Source: ZYF759 sp046297455 (GTDB taxonomy: Bacteria; Pseudomonadota; Alphaproteobacteria; Rhizobiales; Rhizobiaceae). From it: 64,000 bases of DNA. Numbering within the stretch: the stretch's first letter is position 1; every line of letters starts with the position of its first letter. The position numbers and the translations under genes were made by a program. Below, piece by piece: positions 8,460-17,553 of the stretch. Location: assembly GCA_046297455.1 (NCBI GenBank), contig JBKBIT010000002.1, forward strand, positions 124,001-188,000, given 5' to 3'. Below the pieces are notes generated by a model. It searched no databases and was not told the origin of the DNA. It saw nothing but the letters and a program-made list of their open reading frames with translations.

Positions 8460-8795
8460 GATTGCGGGTTTCCTTGTTGGCGCGCTGGATAAAGGCCGAG
8501 ACGGTGCCCCAGGAAAACCCGTTCCCCCGTGCTTCCGTCCGTCCCGTTTTCGACATCGCGCTCGCGTCCATGATCCATTCCTGCCGCGTCATGCGGCCGC
8601 CCTTTGTCCGGTCGGCCTTGTGGCGCCCGTATAAGAGTGCCTTCGACGTGCGCCGGGTTTATGGCGGGAAGTGGGCATTTGCCCCCGGACAGGGGTATAG
8701 CGCATCGCAGCAGCGACAGCTGTGGCAGGAATGCCACAGAATCGCGATGCCGGCCTACAATTGCAGGCCGGCATGGAACCTTTTCATAACCATGA
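8460..8795. other. valS-exoR intergenic region with two hairpins
   Basis: No gene is supported in these 336 bp. They hold two hairpins just after valS (described separately) and should hold the exoR promoter, since both flanking genes are on the minus strand. Confidence 0.55.
8721..8774 (-). terminator. Tandem hairpins downstream of valS
   Basis: Two inverted repeats lie 22-75 bp past the valS stop: ATGCCGGCCT-N8-AGGCCGGCAT (8747-8774, ten perfect pairs) and TGTGGCA-GGAA-TGCCACA (8721-8738, seven pairs with a tetraloop). Neither has a T-tract on the minus strand. They may terminate valS or act as mRNA 3' stabilisers. Confidence 0.45.
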
Positions 8796-11567
8796 TCACG
8801 CGACGCGAGACAGCGCCGTCTTCAGCCGCTCGAGCGTTTCGGCATATTCGGCGCGCTTTTCGCGTTCCGCTGCCACAATCTCGTCCGGCGCATTGGCGAC
8901 GAACTTCTCGTTGGCGAGCTTCTTGTCGATACGTGCGATCTCATCGGCTGCCTTGGCGATTTCCTTCGTCAACCGCGCAGCCTCGGCCTTGAGGTCGATC
9001 AGGTCGCCCAGCGGCAGGCACACGGTCGCCTCGCCGAGCACGATCTGGGCGGCTGCCTTCGGTGCCTCGGTCCCGAACGCGATCTCGCCAACCCTTGCCA
9101 GCCTCTTGATGGCCGGCTCGTGGCGGGCGACGCGCTCGCGGCTGACACTGTCGGCACCGACGACAACAAGCGGTGCAACCGCGCCGGCTGGCACGTTCAT
9201 CTCGGAGCGAACCGAACGGATGCCGGTGACGAGATCGACCAGCCAGTTGATCTCGGCTGCAGCCTCTGCGTCCTCGAGCCCGGCCTTCGGCCAGGGCGCA
9301 TGGCAGAGCATGACGTCGCGCGCATGGTCGCCGGCCGTGTGCGCCCACAGCTCTTCCGTCATGAACGGCATGAAGGGGTGCAGAAGCTTCAGGATCTCGT
9401 CGAGCACATAGGCCGCCACTGCCTGGCTTTCGGCCTTGGCCGCCTCGTCGGTGCCGGCAAAGACCGGCTTCAGCAGCTCCAGATACCAGTCGCAGAAGAG
9501 GTTCCAGACGAAGCGATAGGCAGCCCCCGAGGCCTCGTTGAAACGGTAGGCCTCGATGCCGGCGGTGATGGCGGCAACCGAGCGCGACAGTTCCGTCAGG
9601 ATCCAGCGGTTGATGGTCAGCTTTGCCGAGGCCGGGTCGAAATCAGGATCGCGCTTGACCCCGTTCATCTCGCTGAAACGCGTGGCATTCCAGAGCTTGG
9701 TGCCGAAATTGCGGTAGCCGGCCACGCGCTGCGGGTCGAGCTTCACGTCGCGCCCCTGCGCAGCCATGATCGACAGCGTGAAACGCAACGCGTCGGCGCC
9801 ATACTCGTCGATGAGCTCCAGCGGGTCGATGACGTTACCCTTCGACTTCGACATCTTGGCACCGTTCTTGTCGCGCACCAGCGCGTGCACATAGACGGTG
9901 TGGAAGGGCTCCTCCTCCATGAAATGCAGGCCCATCATCATCATCCGGGCAACCCAGAAGAAGATAATGTCGAAGCCGGTCACCAGCACGTCGGTCTGGT
10001 AGTAGGTCTTCAGTTCCTTAGTCTGGTCGGGCCAGCCGAGCGTGGAGAACGGCCACAGCGCGGAGGAGAACCAGGTGTCGAGCACGTCCTCGTCGCGCGT
10101 CAGGATCTTGCCCGGTTCGTAATTGTCGAGCTGGTCCTTTACCCAGTCGCGCCAGGGCGTGTCCACGGCAAGATAGTATTCGACCGCATTGTCGAGCGCT
10201 TCCTTCTCCGAACGCGCGACAAACACGTGACCGTCCGGCCCGTACCAGGCGGGAATGCGATGGCCCCACCAGAGCTGGCGCGAGATGCACCAGGGCTGGA
10301 TGTTCTCCATCCACTCGAAATAGGTCTTCTCCCAGTTCTTCGGGACAAACTTGGTGCGCCCCTCACGCACGCTGGCAATTGCCGGCTTGGCGAGCGTAGC
10401 GGCGTCCACGTACCACTGGTCGGTGAGATACGGCTCGATCGGCACCCCGCCGCGGTCGCCATGCGGCACCATGTGGCGGTGCGGCTCGACATGGGCGAGG
10501 AAACCGCCCTCCTCCATCATCTCCACGATCCGCTTGCGCGCTGCAAAACGGTCGAGACCGTCGAGCTCGGCAACGGTGCGCGCGATCTCCGGATGGCCTT
10601 CGAGACCTTCCATGAAATCGTCATTGTCCTTGAGCGTGATCGCCGCTTCGGTGGTCAGCACGTTGATGGCGCGCAAGCCATGGCGCTTGCCCACCTCGAA
10701 ATCGTTGAAATCATGCGCCGGCGTCATCTTGACGGCACCGGTGCCCTTCTCGGGATCGGAATACTCGTCCGCCACGATCGGAATGCGCCGTCCGACCAGT
10801 GGCAGGACGACATGGCTGCCGACCAGCGCCGTGTAGCGCTCGTCCTCGGGGTGCACGGCAACGCCGGAATCGCCCAGCATCGTCTCCGGCCGCGTCGTCG
10901 CCACCGTCACATAGGTCGAGGCGTCCTCGGGGTCGAAGGTCTTCCCCTCGATCGGATAGCGGAAATGCCACAGATTGCCGTCGACCTCGATCTGCTCGAC
11001 CTCGAGATCGGAAATGGCGGTCAGGAGCTTCGGGTCCCAATTGACCAGCCGCTTGTCCTTGTAGATGAGGCCGTCCTCGTAAAGCTTTACGAAGACTTCG
11101 ATAACGGCCTTCGACAGCCCCTCGTCCATCGTGAACCGCTCGCGCGACCAGTCGCACGAAGCACCCAGCCGCTTGAGCTGGTTGACGATGATGCCGCCGG
11201 ACTGGTCCTTCCACTCCCAGACCTTGTCGACGAAATCCTCACGCGTCAGGCTGCGGCGGTGTATCTGCTTTTCCGCGAGCTGCCGCTCGACCACCATCTG
11301 GGTCGCGATACCGGCATGGTCCATGCCCGGCTGCCACAAGACGTTCTTGCCCCGCATCCGCTCGAAGCGGATCAGGATGTCCTGCAGCGTGTTGTTGAGC
11401 GCATGCCCCATGTGCAGGGAGCCGGTGACGTTGGGCGGCGGGATGACGATCGTATAGGGCTCCGCGTCGGCCGCGGCATTGGCGCCGGCGCGAAAAGCGT
11501 CCGCATCCGCCCATCGCTGGGCGATCCTGGGCTCGACCGAGCCCGCGTCATAGGTTTTTTCGAGCAT
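8796..11567 (-). CDS. valS: Valyl-tRNA synthetase
   Basis: Class I aminoacyl-tRNA synthetase of 923 residues that charges tRNA-Val. The HIGH-type motif is in PPPNVTGSLHMGHALNNT (about residues 47-64), and the KMSKS loop is KNGAKMSKSKGNVIDP. The editing (CP1) domain includes TTRPETMLGDSGVAVHPED. The C-terminus has the coiled-coil arm with ...EAARLTKEIAKAADEIARID, which binds the tRNA corner. The start MLEKTYDAGSVEPRIAQRW fits the family. An in-frame extension 77 codons longer is rejected because it is arginine-rich and overlaps the terminator region of the upstream gene. Confidence 0.97.
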   Translation of the reverse strand: MLEKTYDAGSVEPRIAQRWADADAFRAGANAAADAEPYTIVIPPPNVTGSLHMGHALNNTLQDILIRFERMRGKNVLWQPGMDHAGIATQMVVERQLAEKQIHRRSLTREDFVDKVWEWKDQSGGIIVNQLKRLGASCDWSRERFTMDEGLSKAVIEVFVKLYEDGLIYKDKRLVNWDPKLLTAISDLEVEQIEVDGNLWHFRYPIEGKTFDPEDASTYVTVATTRPETMLGDSGVAVHPEDERYTALVGSHVVLPLVGRRIPIVADEYSDPEKGTGAVKMTPAHDFNDFEVGKRHGLRAINVLTTEAAITLKDNDDFMEGLEGHPEIARTVAELDGLDRFAARKRIVEMMEEGGFLAHVEPHRHMVPHGDRGGVPIEPYLTDQWYVDAATLAKPAIASVREGRTKFVPKNWEKTYFEWMENIQPWCISRQLWWGHRIPAWYGPDGHVFVARSEKEALDNAVEYYLAVDTPWRDWVKDQLDNYEPGKILTRDEDVLDTWFSSALWPFSTLGWPDQTKELKTYYQTDVLVTGFDIIFFWVARMMMMGLHFMEEEPFHTVYVHALVRDKNGAKMSKSKGNVIDPLELIDEYGADALRFTLSIMAAQGRDVKLDPQRVAGYRNFGTKLWNATRFSEMNGVKRDPDFDPASAKLTINRWILTELSRSVAAITAGIEAYRFNEASGAAYRFVWNLFCDWYLELLKPVFAGTDEAAKAESQAVAAYVLDEILKLLHPFMPFMTEELWAHTAGDHARDVMLCHAPWPKAGLEDAEAAAEINWLVDLVTGIRSVRSEMNVPAGAVAPLVVVGADSVSRERVARHEPAIKRLARVGEIAFGTEAPKAAAQIVLGEATVCLPLGDLIDLKAEAARLTKEIAKAADEIARIDKKLANEKFVANAPDEIVAAEREKRAEYAETLERLKTALSRVA

Positions 11568-11664
11568 TTGGGGTTCCGTATCGCCGGAGTTCCGTTGGCC
11601 CGGTGTAAACCGGAAGGGTCTGGCCAAGTCAACCGCGCCGCTTCGGTGGCGCGCAAATGAAGAA

Positions 11665-11684
11665 GGCTGCCGTCGCCGGCAGCC
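11665..11684 (-). terminator. Intrinsic terminator of the PopZ-like gene
   Basis: On the minus strand GGCTGCC-N6-GGCAGCC is followed by TTCTTCATTT, 35 bp after the popZ-like stop and about 100 bp before valS, indicating that the two are mostly transcribed separately. Confidence 0.55.
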
Positions 11685-11719
11685 CTCTCTCTGGTCCCAC
11701 CCCGGGAAAGGCGGTCCGA

Positions 11720-12454
11720 TCAGGCGCCGCGGGCGACGCGCTCGATTTCCTCGCGCACCAGGCGCTCGACGAGCACCGGCAGGTTGTTGTCCATCCACTC
11801 GCGCAGCATCGGACGGATCATCTCTTCGGCCATTTCGTCGAAGCTGCGCTTGCGGCTGGCGGCGAAGACTTCCGACAACTCGCCGAAGGCGGCGGCGACC
11901 TGGCGGCCGGCCTGTTCGGAAATGATTGACGGGCGTGTCTCGGCAGCCGCCGGCGCAGCCGGTGCTTCCGCAGCCGCCTGCCGGGGCTGTTCCACGACCT
12001 CTTCCCGAACGGGCTCGGGCGTCTCGGCCTTCACCTCCTCGGGCTCGCTCGTGGCGACCGTGGCTGCCGGCTCTGCCTGCGGTTCTGGAGAAGACTGGCG
12101 CAACGATGCCTGAACCTCGGCCAGCGAGCGCGGCATGGTGGGCATGTCGACCGCGGCGGCGCGGGGCGCCTCCTGCTGTGCCGCGCGTGGTGTCTCGGCC
12201 ACGATTTCTTCCAGCTCGACATCCCGGCGAAAGGCCTCGACATCGTCCACCGTCTCGTCCGCAGCCTCGACCCGAGGGGCAACAGGCTCCTGAGTGCTGG
12301 TCTGCGGCGCGGCGTCACGCACGGGAGCGGCGGGTTCGATATTCGTCGCAGCCGGCTTGGAAATGCCCTGGTCGCCGTCCTCGATGATCCGGCGGATGGA
12401 GGCAAGGATCTCCTCCATTGTCGGCTCGCGCTGCATGCTGCTCGGTTGTGCCAT
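11720..12454 (-). CDS. PopZ-family polar organising protein (DUF2497)
   Basis: A 244-residue cytoplasmic protein with the three-part layout of PopZ. A short conserved N-terminal helix reads EPTMEEILASIRRIIEDGD. A long acidic Pro/Ala/Glu-rich disordered linker spans about residues 30-165. A conserved C-terminal oligomerisation segment ends RPMLREWMDNNLPVLVERLV REEIERVARGA. In Caulobacter and Agrobacterium PopZ forms a polar matrix that tethers ParB/centromeres and cell-cycle proteins. The ATG at 12454 is chosen because MAQPSSMQREPTMEE matches the family start, although no strong ribosome binding site is seen. It lies upstream of valS on the same strand. Confidence 0.85.
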   Translation of the reverse strand: MAQPSSMQREPTMEEILASIRRIIEDGDQGISKPAATNIEPAAPVRDAAPQTSTQEPVAPRVEAADETVDDVEAFRRDVELEEIVAETPRAAQQEAPRAAAVDMPTMPRSLAEVQASLRQSSPEPQAEPAATVATSEPEEVKAETPEPVREEVVEQPRQAAAEAPAAPAAAETRPSIISEQAGRQVAAAFGELSEVFAASRKRSFDEMAEEMIRPMLREWMDNNLPVLVERLVREEIERVARGA

Positions 12455-12608
12455 CGTCACTGTCTGCCGCCCCCTAACCTCGTTACTCACGCTGCCGGCT
12501 ACAACCCGGCGCGCATTACCGCGAATCACCGAAGCCTAGCGCACGTGCCGGACCAAATGAATCCCCCCGGACCCGGCAAACGGCTTTCACACAGAAAAGG
12601 CGGCACAC

Positions 12609-14405
12609 TCACCGCAGCCGCGCATCGGCTCGCGCTGCGTCACTGATGCGGAACTGGACCCGGCGGTTGCCGTTCCAGTGGTTGACCGAGATCGAGCCCG
12701 CCAGATGCACGGACTGGCCGCGGTTGTCGTAGAGAAACCGTCCGAGATCGTTCTCGGCGGCTCGAAAGGCGATGGCCTGCAGGCGCCCGCCTGCCTCTGA
12801 GCGCAGATTGACGCGCACATGCGAGGTGCCGACAGTTGCCGCATCGACGATCTGATGTCGCGGCAGCGCCAGAACGGGCTGCGGATGGCCCTGGCCAAAC
12901 GGCCCTGCCCGCTCCAGCATCTCGCAGAGTTCCAGGCTTGCCCCGTCGGCCGACAGCGCGGCGTCGATGGCAAGCGAATCGTCTGTCTTCAGCCGTGCGA
13001 CAGTCTCCGCCGCCTTTTCCTCGAAGAAGGCGCGCAATTCGCCCAGCCGCGCGCGCTCCAGCGTGATGCCCGCCGCCATCGCATGGCCGCCGCCCTTGGA
13101 CAGCAGTCCCGCCTCGACCGCTTCGCGCACCAGCCGGCCGAGATCGAAGCCGGAGATCGAACGTCCCGAACCGGTGCCCGTGCCGTTTGGATTGAAGGCG
13201 ATGGCAAAGGCAGGCCGGCGAGCCTGCTCCTTCAGGCGGGCCGCGATCAGACCGACAATGCCCGGATGCCAGCCCTCGTTCGCCGTCACCAGCACGGCAG
13301 GTGGGTTTGTGGACGCCAGTTCCGCCTCCGCCTCCTCGCGCGCCTGGGCAAGCATCTCCTGCTCCATCGCCTGGCGTTCCTGGTTCAGCCGGTCGAGCGT
13401 GGCGGCGATTTCGCCGGCCTCGAACGGATCGTCGGTGGCCAGCAACCGGCTGCCGAGCGCGGCATCGCCGATCCGCCCGCCGGCATTGATGCGCGGGCCG
13501 ATCAGGAAACCCAGATGGAAGCTGTTCAGCGGCTCGCCGATGCGTGCCGCCCGGGCCAGCGCGCCAAGCCCCGGATTGCCCATGGCACGCGCCACCTGCA
13601 GCCCCTTGACGACGAAGGCGCGATTGACGCCCACCAGCGGCACCACATCGCAGACCGTCGCCAGCGCCACCAAGTCGAGCAGCGACATCAGGTCCGGGCC
13701 GGCATCGTGGCCGCCGTCGCGCAACAGCCTTGCCGTGCGCACCATCGCAAGAAAGGTCACGCCCGCCGCGCAAAGATGACCCTGCCCCGACAGATCGTCC
13801 TCCCGGTTCGGGTTAACGACGGCCACCGCCACTGGCAGGTCGCCCGCCATCTGGTGGTGGTCGAGCACGACGACATCGGCGCCCGCGTCCCGCGCCGCCT
13901 CCAGCGCAGCGTGGCTGTTGGAGCCGCAATCGACGGTCACAATCAGGCTGGCCCCGCGCCCCACGAGTTCGCGCATGGCATCGGGATTCGGCCCATAGCC
14001 TTCGAAGATCCGGTCGGGGATGTAGATTTCAGCGATCATGCCGAAATGGTCGAAGAACCGCTTCAGCAGCGCGGCCGATGAAGCGCCGTCTACATCGTAG
14101 TCGCCGAAAATGGCGACCGGCTCGCGTTTGCGAACCGCTCGGGCCAGTCGTTCGGCCGCCTTGTCCATGTCAGTCAGCGTGGCGGGGTCCGGCAGGAGAT
14201 CGCGGATCGTCGGCTCCATGAACGCGCTGGCCGCCTCCAGCGCCACGCCGCGCCCGGCCAGGATGCGTGCCACGATGTCGGGCAGGCCGTGGGTCTGCGC
14301 CATGGCGAGCGCGACATTCTCCTGGCGCTGGTCGAGCCGGTGGCGCCAGGCGAGCCCGCAGGCCGACTGCCTCACGTCGAGAAAATAGCGCCGTTCGCCA
14401 GACAT
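12609..14405 (-). CDS. recJ: Single-stranded-DNA-specific exonuclease RecJ
   Basis: A 598-residue DHH-family 5'-3' exonuclease acting in RecF recombination, base-excision and mismatch repair. DHH motifs: GDYDVDG (residues 101-107), TVDCGS (about 148), LDHHQMAGDLP with D182-H183-H184, and VVNPNRED. The DHHA1 motif GGGHAMAAGITLER is present at about residue 430, followed by the C-terminal OB-like domain. The length is standard. About 155 bp separate it from the PopZ-like gene downstream. In related genomes recJ is often near glpX, which here is about 2 kb away. Confidence 0.96.
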   Translation of the reverse strand: MSGERRYFLDVRQSACGLAWRHRLDQRQENVALAMAQTHGLPDIVARILAGRGVALEAASAFMEPTIRDLLPDPATLTDMDKAAERLARAVRKREPVAIFGDYDVDGASSAALLKRFFDHFGMIAEIYIPDRIFEGYGPNPDAMRELVGRGASLIVTVDCGSNSHAALEAARDAGADVVVLDHHQMAGDLPVAVAVVNPNREDDLSGQGHLCAAGVTFLAMVRTARLLRDGGHDAGPDLMSLLDLVALATVCDVVPLVGVNRAFVVKGLQVARAMGNPGLGALARAARIGEPLNSFHLGFLIGPRINAGGRIGDAALGSRLLATDDPFEAGEIAATLDRLNQERQAMEQEMLAQAREEAEAELASTNPPAVLVTANEGWHPGIVGLIAARLKEQARRPAFAIAFNPNGTGTGSGRSISGFDLGRLVREAVEAGLLSKGGGHAMAAGITLERARLGELRAFFEEKAAETVARLKTDDSLAIDAALSADGASLELCEMLERAGPFGQGHPQPVLALPRHQIVDAATVGTSHVRVNLRSEAGGRLQAIAFRAAENDLGRFLYDNRGQSVHLAGSISVNHWNGNRRVQFRISDAARADARLR

Positions 14406-14586
14406 GACCGAATCCGCATTGAAAGAGTGAGCGACACTAGCCGACGCGTGCGGTCAAGCCAAAGCCCCTGCCATTCAGCCTGATGGCAGCCAACCCATAC
14501 CGCGAGACTTGCCCGTCTCACGGCGCTGTCCTACTGCCTTTTGTGAAGGTGCGGGTGGCCAAACCCGCCACGACAGGAGAAACCCC

Positions 14587-15627
14587 ATGCGCGCCGCCGT
14601 CCTGCGACAATATAATGCCGATCTCGCCATAGAGACCGTGCCCGATCCGAAATGCGAGGAAGACGGCGTCGTGCTCAAGGTGCTGGCCTGCGGCATCTGC
14701 CGGTCGGACTGGCACGGCTGGGTCGGCGAGCATCCGCGCGTCAAGCCCGGCCAGATTCTTGGGCACGAATATTGCGGCGAGGTGGTGGAGGCCGGGCCCC
14801 GCGCGCGCTGGTCGGTCGGCGACAGGGTGATCGCCCCCTTCATCCTGGCCTGCGGCACCTGCCCGCAATGCCAGTCGGGCGAATCCAACACCTGCGACGA
14901 CCAGCGCCTGCCGGGCTTCGTCGAAGCTGGCGCCTATGCCGAATACATCTCCGTCCCGCGCGCCCACAATCTCGCGCGCCTGCCCGAAAGCCTGTCGCCC
15001 GTCACCGCCGCAGGCCTCGGCTGCCGGGTCACCACCGCCTGGCACGCACTGACCGGCCGCGCCGGCCTCCTGGGCGGCGAGTGGCTGGCTGTCCACGGCA
15101 CCGGCGGCATCGGCCTTTCGTGCCTGATCCTCGGCCAGGCGCTCGGCGCCCGCGTGATTGTCGTCGACGTGGTGCCGGAAAAGCTCGAACACGCTTTGTC
15201 GCTCGGCGCCGAAGCCGCCATCGACGCGCGCGAGGGCAATGTCGCCGAACGCATCATCGAACTGACCGGCGGCAAGGGCGCGCATGTGTCCGTCGAGGCG
15301 CTGGGCATCGAGGCGACCACCAATGCCTCCATCGCCTGCCTGCGCGCGCTCGGCCGCCATGTCCAGGTCGGCATGCCGGTTGGCCACACCGCCCATATGC
15401 AGATCAACATGAACACGGTCTACATGCGCAATCTGGCGCTCTACGGCACGCGCGGCATGCCCGCTTGGCGCTATCCCTCGCTGCTCGGCCTGATCGAGGC
15501 CGGCCGCGTCGACGTCACCCCGCTGATTGCCCGAGAGATCCCGCTGTCGGGCGCCTCGGCCGAGCTCTTCGCCTTCAACGGCCCCACCCCGCCCGGCGTG
15601 GCGGTGATCGGCGATTTTGTGCATTGA
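14587..15627 (+). CDS. Zinc-dependent alcohol dehydrogenase (MDR family)
   Basis: A 346-residue medium-chain dehydrogenase. Catalytic zinc ligands appear as CGICRSDWHGW (C38, H43 region) and GHEYCGEVVEAG (H60, E61). The structural zinc site has C89, C92, C95 and C103 in CGTCPQCQSGESNTC. The Rossmann motif is GTGGIGLSCLIL, and DVVPEKLEHALSLGAE suggests NAD preference through its acidic residue. The start has AGGAG nine bases upstream and matches the family N-terminus (MRAAVLRQYN). It stands alone, divergent from recJ. The substrate is unknown. Similar proteins are annotated as alcohol or threonine-type dehydrogenases. Confidence 0.88.
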   Translation: MRAAVLRQYNADLAIETVPDPKCEEDGVVLKVLACGICRSDWHGWVGEHPRVKPGQILGHEYCGEVVEAGPRARWSVGDRVIAPFILACGTCPQCQSGESNTCDDQRLPGFVEAGAYAEYISVPRAHNLARLPESLSPVTAAGLGCRVTTAWHALTGRAGLLGGEWLAVHGTGGIGLSCLILGQALGARVIVVDVVPEKLEHALSLGAEAAIDAREGNVAERIIELTGGKGAHVSVEALGIEATTNASIACLRALGRHVQVGMPVGHTAHMQINMNTVYMRNLALYGTRGMPAWRYPSLLGLIEAGRVDVTPLIAREIPLSGASAELFAFNGPTPPGVAVIGDFVH

Positions 15628-15948
15628 GGATGGACGATGTGCCGCCGCGCGGATGCGCCGGTCGCACCCCCCTCACCGACACGCTTCGCGTGCCACCTCT
15701 GCGCCCAAACGCGGGAGAGGAGAAGCGGCGGCGATGCGGGCGCCTCCACTTACTTGCATTGCGAGGAAGGGTTGCGGTGATTGCGGCAGGGCGCCTCTCC
15801 TCGCCCCCGTGAAATGGGGGAGAGGTGGATCGGGCGAAGCCCGAGACGGTAAGGGGGACCGTCGCTCGGTTTATCCGAATTTGCCGGAAAATGAGCCTGA
15901 TCCGTCAATACACACGGGGACCTAGCACCCGGCCAGTCCTCCGCCGGA
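15628..15948. other. Intergenic region occupied mostly by a MITE-like repeat
   Basis: This 321-bp gap carries the repeat at 15668-15857 and about 90 bp of unremarkable sequence after it. No gene is supported. Confidence 0.7.
15668..15857 (-). repeat. MITE-like intergenic repeat, copy 1
   Basis: About 190 bp bounded by imperfect terminal inverted repeats (CCCCCTCACCG and CGGTAAGGGGG). Its reverse complement matches the two copies at 24824-25011 and 25156-25341, sharing CTCGGGCTTCGCCCGATCCA, CACCTCTCCCCC and GGTGGCACGCGAAGCGTG. Neighbouring internal repeats let it fold back on itself. It encodes no protein. This copy is the most diverged of the three. Confidence 0.8.
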
Positions 15949-16425
15949 TCAGCCCTTCGCCAGCTTGAGAAACAGTTCGATCTCGTCGCGGATAGGGATT
16001 CCGAAATGCCCTTCGAGGGGGATCGTCGGCTTCAGCCGCCGCGCGGCATCAACGGCATCGGGGCGGATTGCTGCGATACGGAAACCTCGACGCTGATAGA
16101 AGCGAAGTGCGTCCAGATTATCGTTGGTGGTAGTAACACGCATCACGGCGTGATCGGCCTGTCTGAGTTCGGCGGCCACGGCTTCGACCAGCGCAGTGCC
16201 AATCCCCCTGCCCGGCGTGACGGCATCGAGTGAAAGCAGTTCTCCGGCCTCCACGTCGTATGTCGCCAATCCCAGTCCCACGGGGTCGGTAGTGATCCCA
16301 GGCAAATCCGCCGCGTCGACAAGCCTGCCGCGCAGGGCGATCCGAGTTGAGCCCCAGCGCTCTTCCAGGAACCTCGATATGGCTTCGCGATCCGCCGGGC
16401 CGCTCTTGCGGAGGACGAGTGGCAT
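15949..16425 (-). CDS. GNAT-family N-acetyltransferase
   Basis: A 158-residue protein with the GNAT fold. The acetyl-CoA pyrophosphate-binding motif appears as VTPGRGIGTALVEAV, preceded by a beta strand with ELLSLD, and the C-terminal motif B region NDNLDALRFYQRRGFRI is typical. The substrate is unknown. It begins 32 bp after the glpX stop on the same strand and is likely cotranscribed with it, though no functional link is obvious. Confidence 0.85.
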   Translation of the reverse strand: MPLVLRKSGPADREAISRFLEERWGSTRIALRGRLVDAADLPGITTDPVGLGLATYDVEAGELLSLDAVTPGRGIGTALVEAVAAELRQADHAVMRVTTTNDNLDALRFYQRRGFRIAAIRPDAVDAARRLKPTIPLEGHFGIPIRDEIELFLKLAKG

Positions 16426-16457
16426 ATGCGTTGCCCTCCAGCCCGGCGCTGCCGCCC

Positions 16458-17435
16458 TCAGAACTTATCGAAATCCTGGTGTCGTGCCTTGATCTCGCGC
16501 ACCGTGCGAGAGGAGGAGCGCATGACGATCGTGTGGGTCTGGATCGAATCGCGGCCGAACTTGACGCCCGCCAGCATGTTGCCGTCGGTGACGCCGGTCG
16601 CCGCGAACAACACGTCGCCGCGCGCCATCTCTTCCATCGCATAGACCTTTTCCGGGTCGGAAATGCCCATGCGCTCGGCGCGCGCGCGCTTTTCCTCGGT
16701 GTTGATCTGCAGCCTGCCCTGCATCTGGCCGCCGATGCAGCGCAGTGCCGCGGCCGCCAGCACGCCCTCGGGCGCCCCGCCGGTGCCGAAATAGATGTCG
16801 ATCCCGGTCTCGTCGGGATCGGTGGTGTGGATGATGCCGGCCACGTCGCCGTCGCCGATCAGCCGGATCGCGGCGCCTGTCGCGCGCACGGCCTCGATCA
16901 GGCGCGCATGGCGCGGCCGGTCGAGGATGCAGGCGGTGATTTCCGAGATGTCGACGCCCTTGGCCTTTGCCAGCCGGGACAGATTGTCGGCCGGCGGCGC
17001 ATCGATATCGACCAGCCCTTCTTCATAGCCCGGCCCGATGGCGATCTTGTCCATATAGATGTCGGGCGCGTTCAGGAGGCTGCCTTTTTCGGCAATGGCG
17101 ATCACGGCCAGCGAATTGGGCAGGTTCTTGGCGCAGATCGTGGTGCCTTCCAGCGGATCGAGCGCGATATCGACGCCGGGCCCGTCGCCCGTGCCCACTT
17201 CCTCGCCAATATAAAGCATCGGCGCCTCGTCGCGCTCGCCCTCGCCGATGACGACGGTGCCCTTGATCGGCAGCCGGTTCAGTTCGGAACGCATCGCATC
17301 GACGGCAGCCTGGTCGGCCGCCTTCTCGTCGCCGCGCCCGCGCAGCCGGGCGGCCGCGACCGCGGCACGCTCCGTCACCCGCACGAGTTCGAGGGTCAGA
17401 ATCCGGTCGAGGCCGGACGAGGCGTGTTTGAGCAT
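16458..17435 (-). CDS. glpX: Class II fructose-1,6-bisphosphatase GlpX
   Basis: A 325-residue cytosolic phosphatase that hydrolyses fructose-1,6-bisphosphate in gluconeogenesis. In some alphaproteobacteria GlpX proteins also act on sedoheptulose-1,7-bisphosphate. Family features: GTVVIGEGERDEAPMLYIGE (metal-binding acidic residues), DIALDPLEGTTICAK, HARLIEAVRATGAAIRLI GDGDVAG, and YFGTGGAPEGVLAAAALRC. The start MLKHASSGLDRIL has AGGAAG upstream. In-frame codons further upstream are rejected because they precede this ribosome binding site. Confidence 0.96.
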   Translation of the reverse strand: MLKHASSGLDRILTLELVRVTERAAVAAARLRGRGDEKAADQAAVDAMRSELNRLPIKGTVVIGEGERDEAPMLYIGEEVGTGDGPGVDIALDPLEGTTICAKNLPNSLAVIAIAEKGSLLNAPDIYMDKIAIGPGYEEGLVDIDAPPADNLSRLAKAKGVDISEITACILDRPRHARLIEAVRATGAAIRLIGDGDVAGIIHTTDPDETGIDIYFGTGGAPEGVLAAAALRCIGGQMQGRLQINTEEKRARAERMGISDPEKVYAMEEMARGDVLFAATGVTDGNMLAGVKFGRDSIQTHTIVMRSSSRTVREIKARHQDFDKF

Positions 17436-17553
17436 CTTGGCTTCCTGCGCGGTATTGCCGGGAAAAGTTCGGCTCCTTTTGTCAAAGAGCCGCAGGGGCG
17501 GCAAGGGCGCGCCGGAACATCAATCGATTGAAAGTCGTGTATGATCGCACCCG

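Noticed and set aside
11568..11798. 77-residue N-terminal extension of valyl-tRNA synthetase
   Set aside because: Arginine-rich, non-conserved, and overlapping the popZ-like terminator. The internal MLEKTYDAGS start fits the family.
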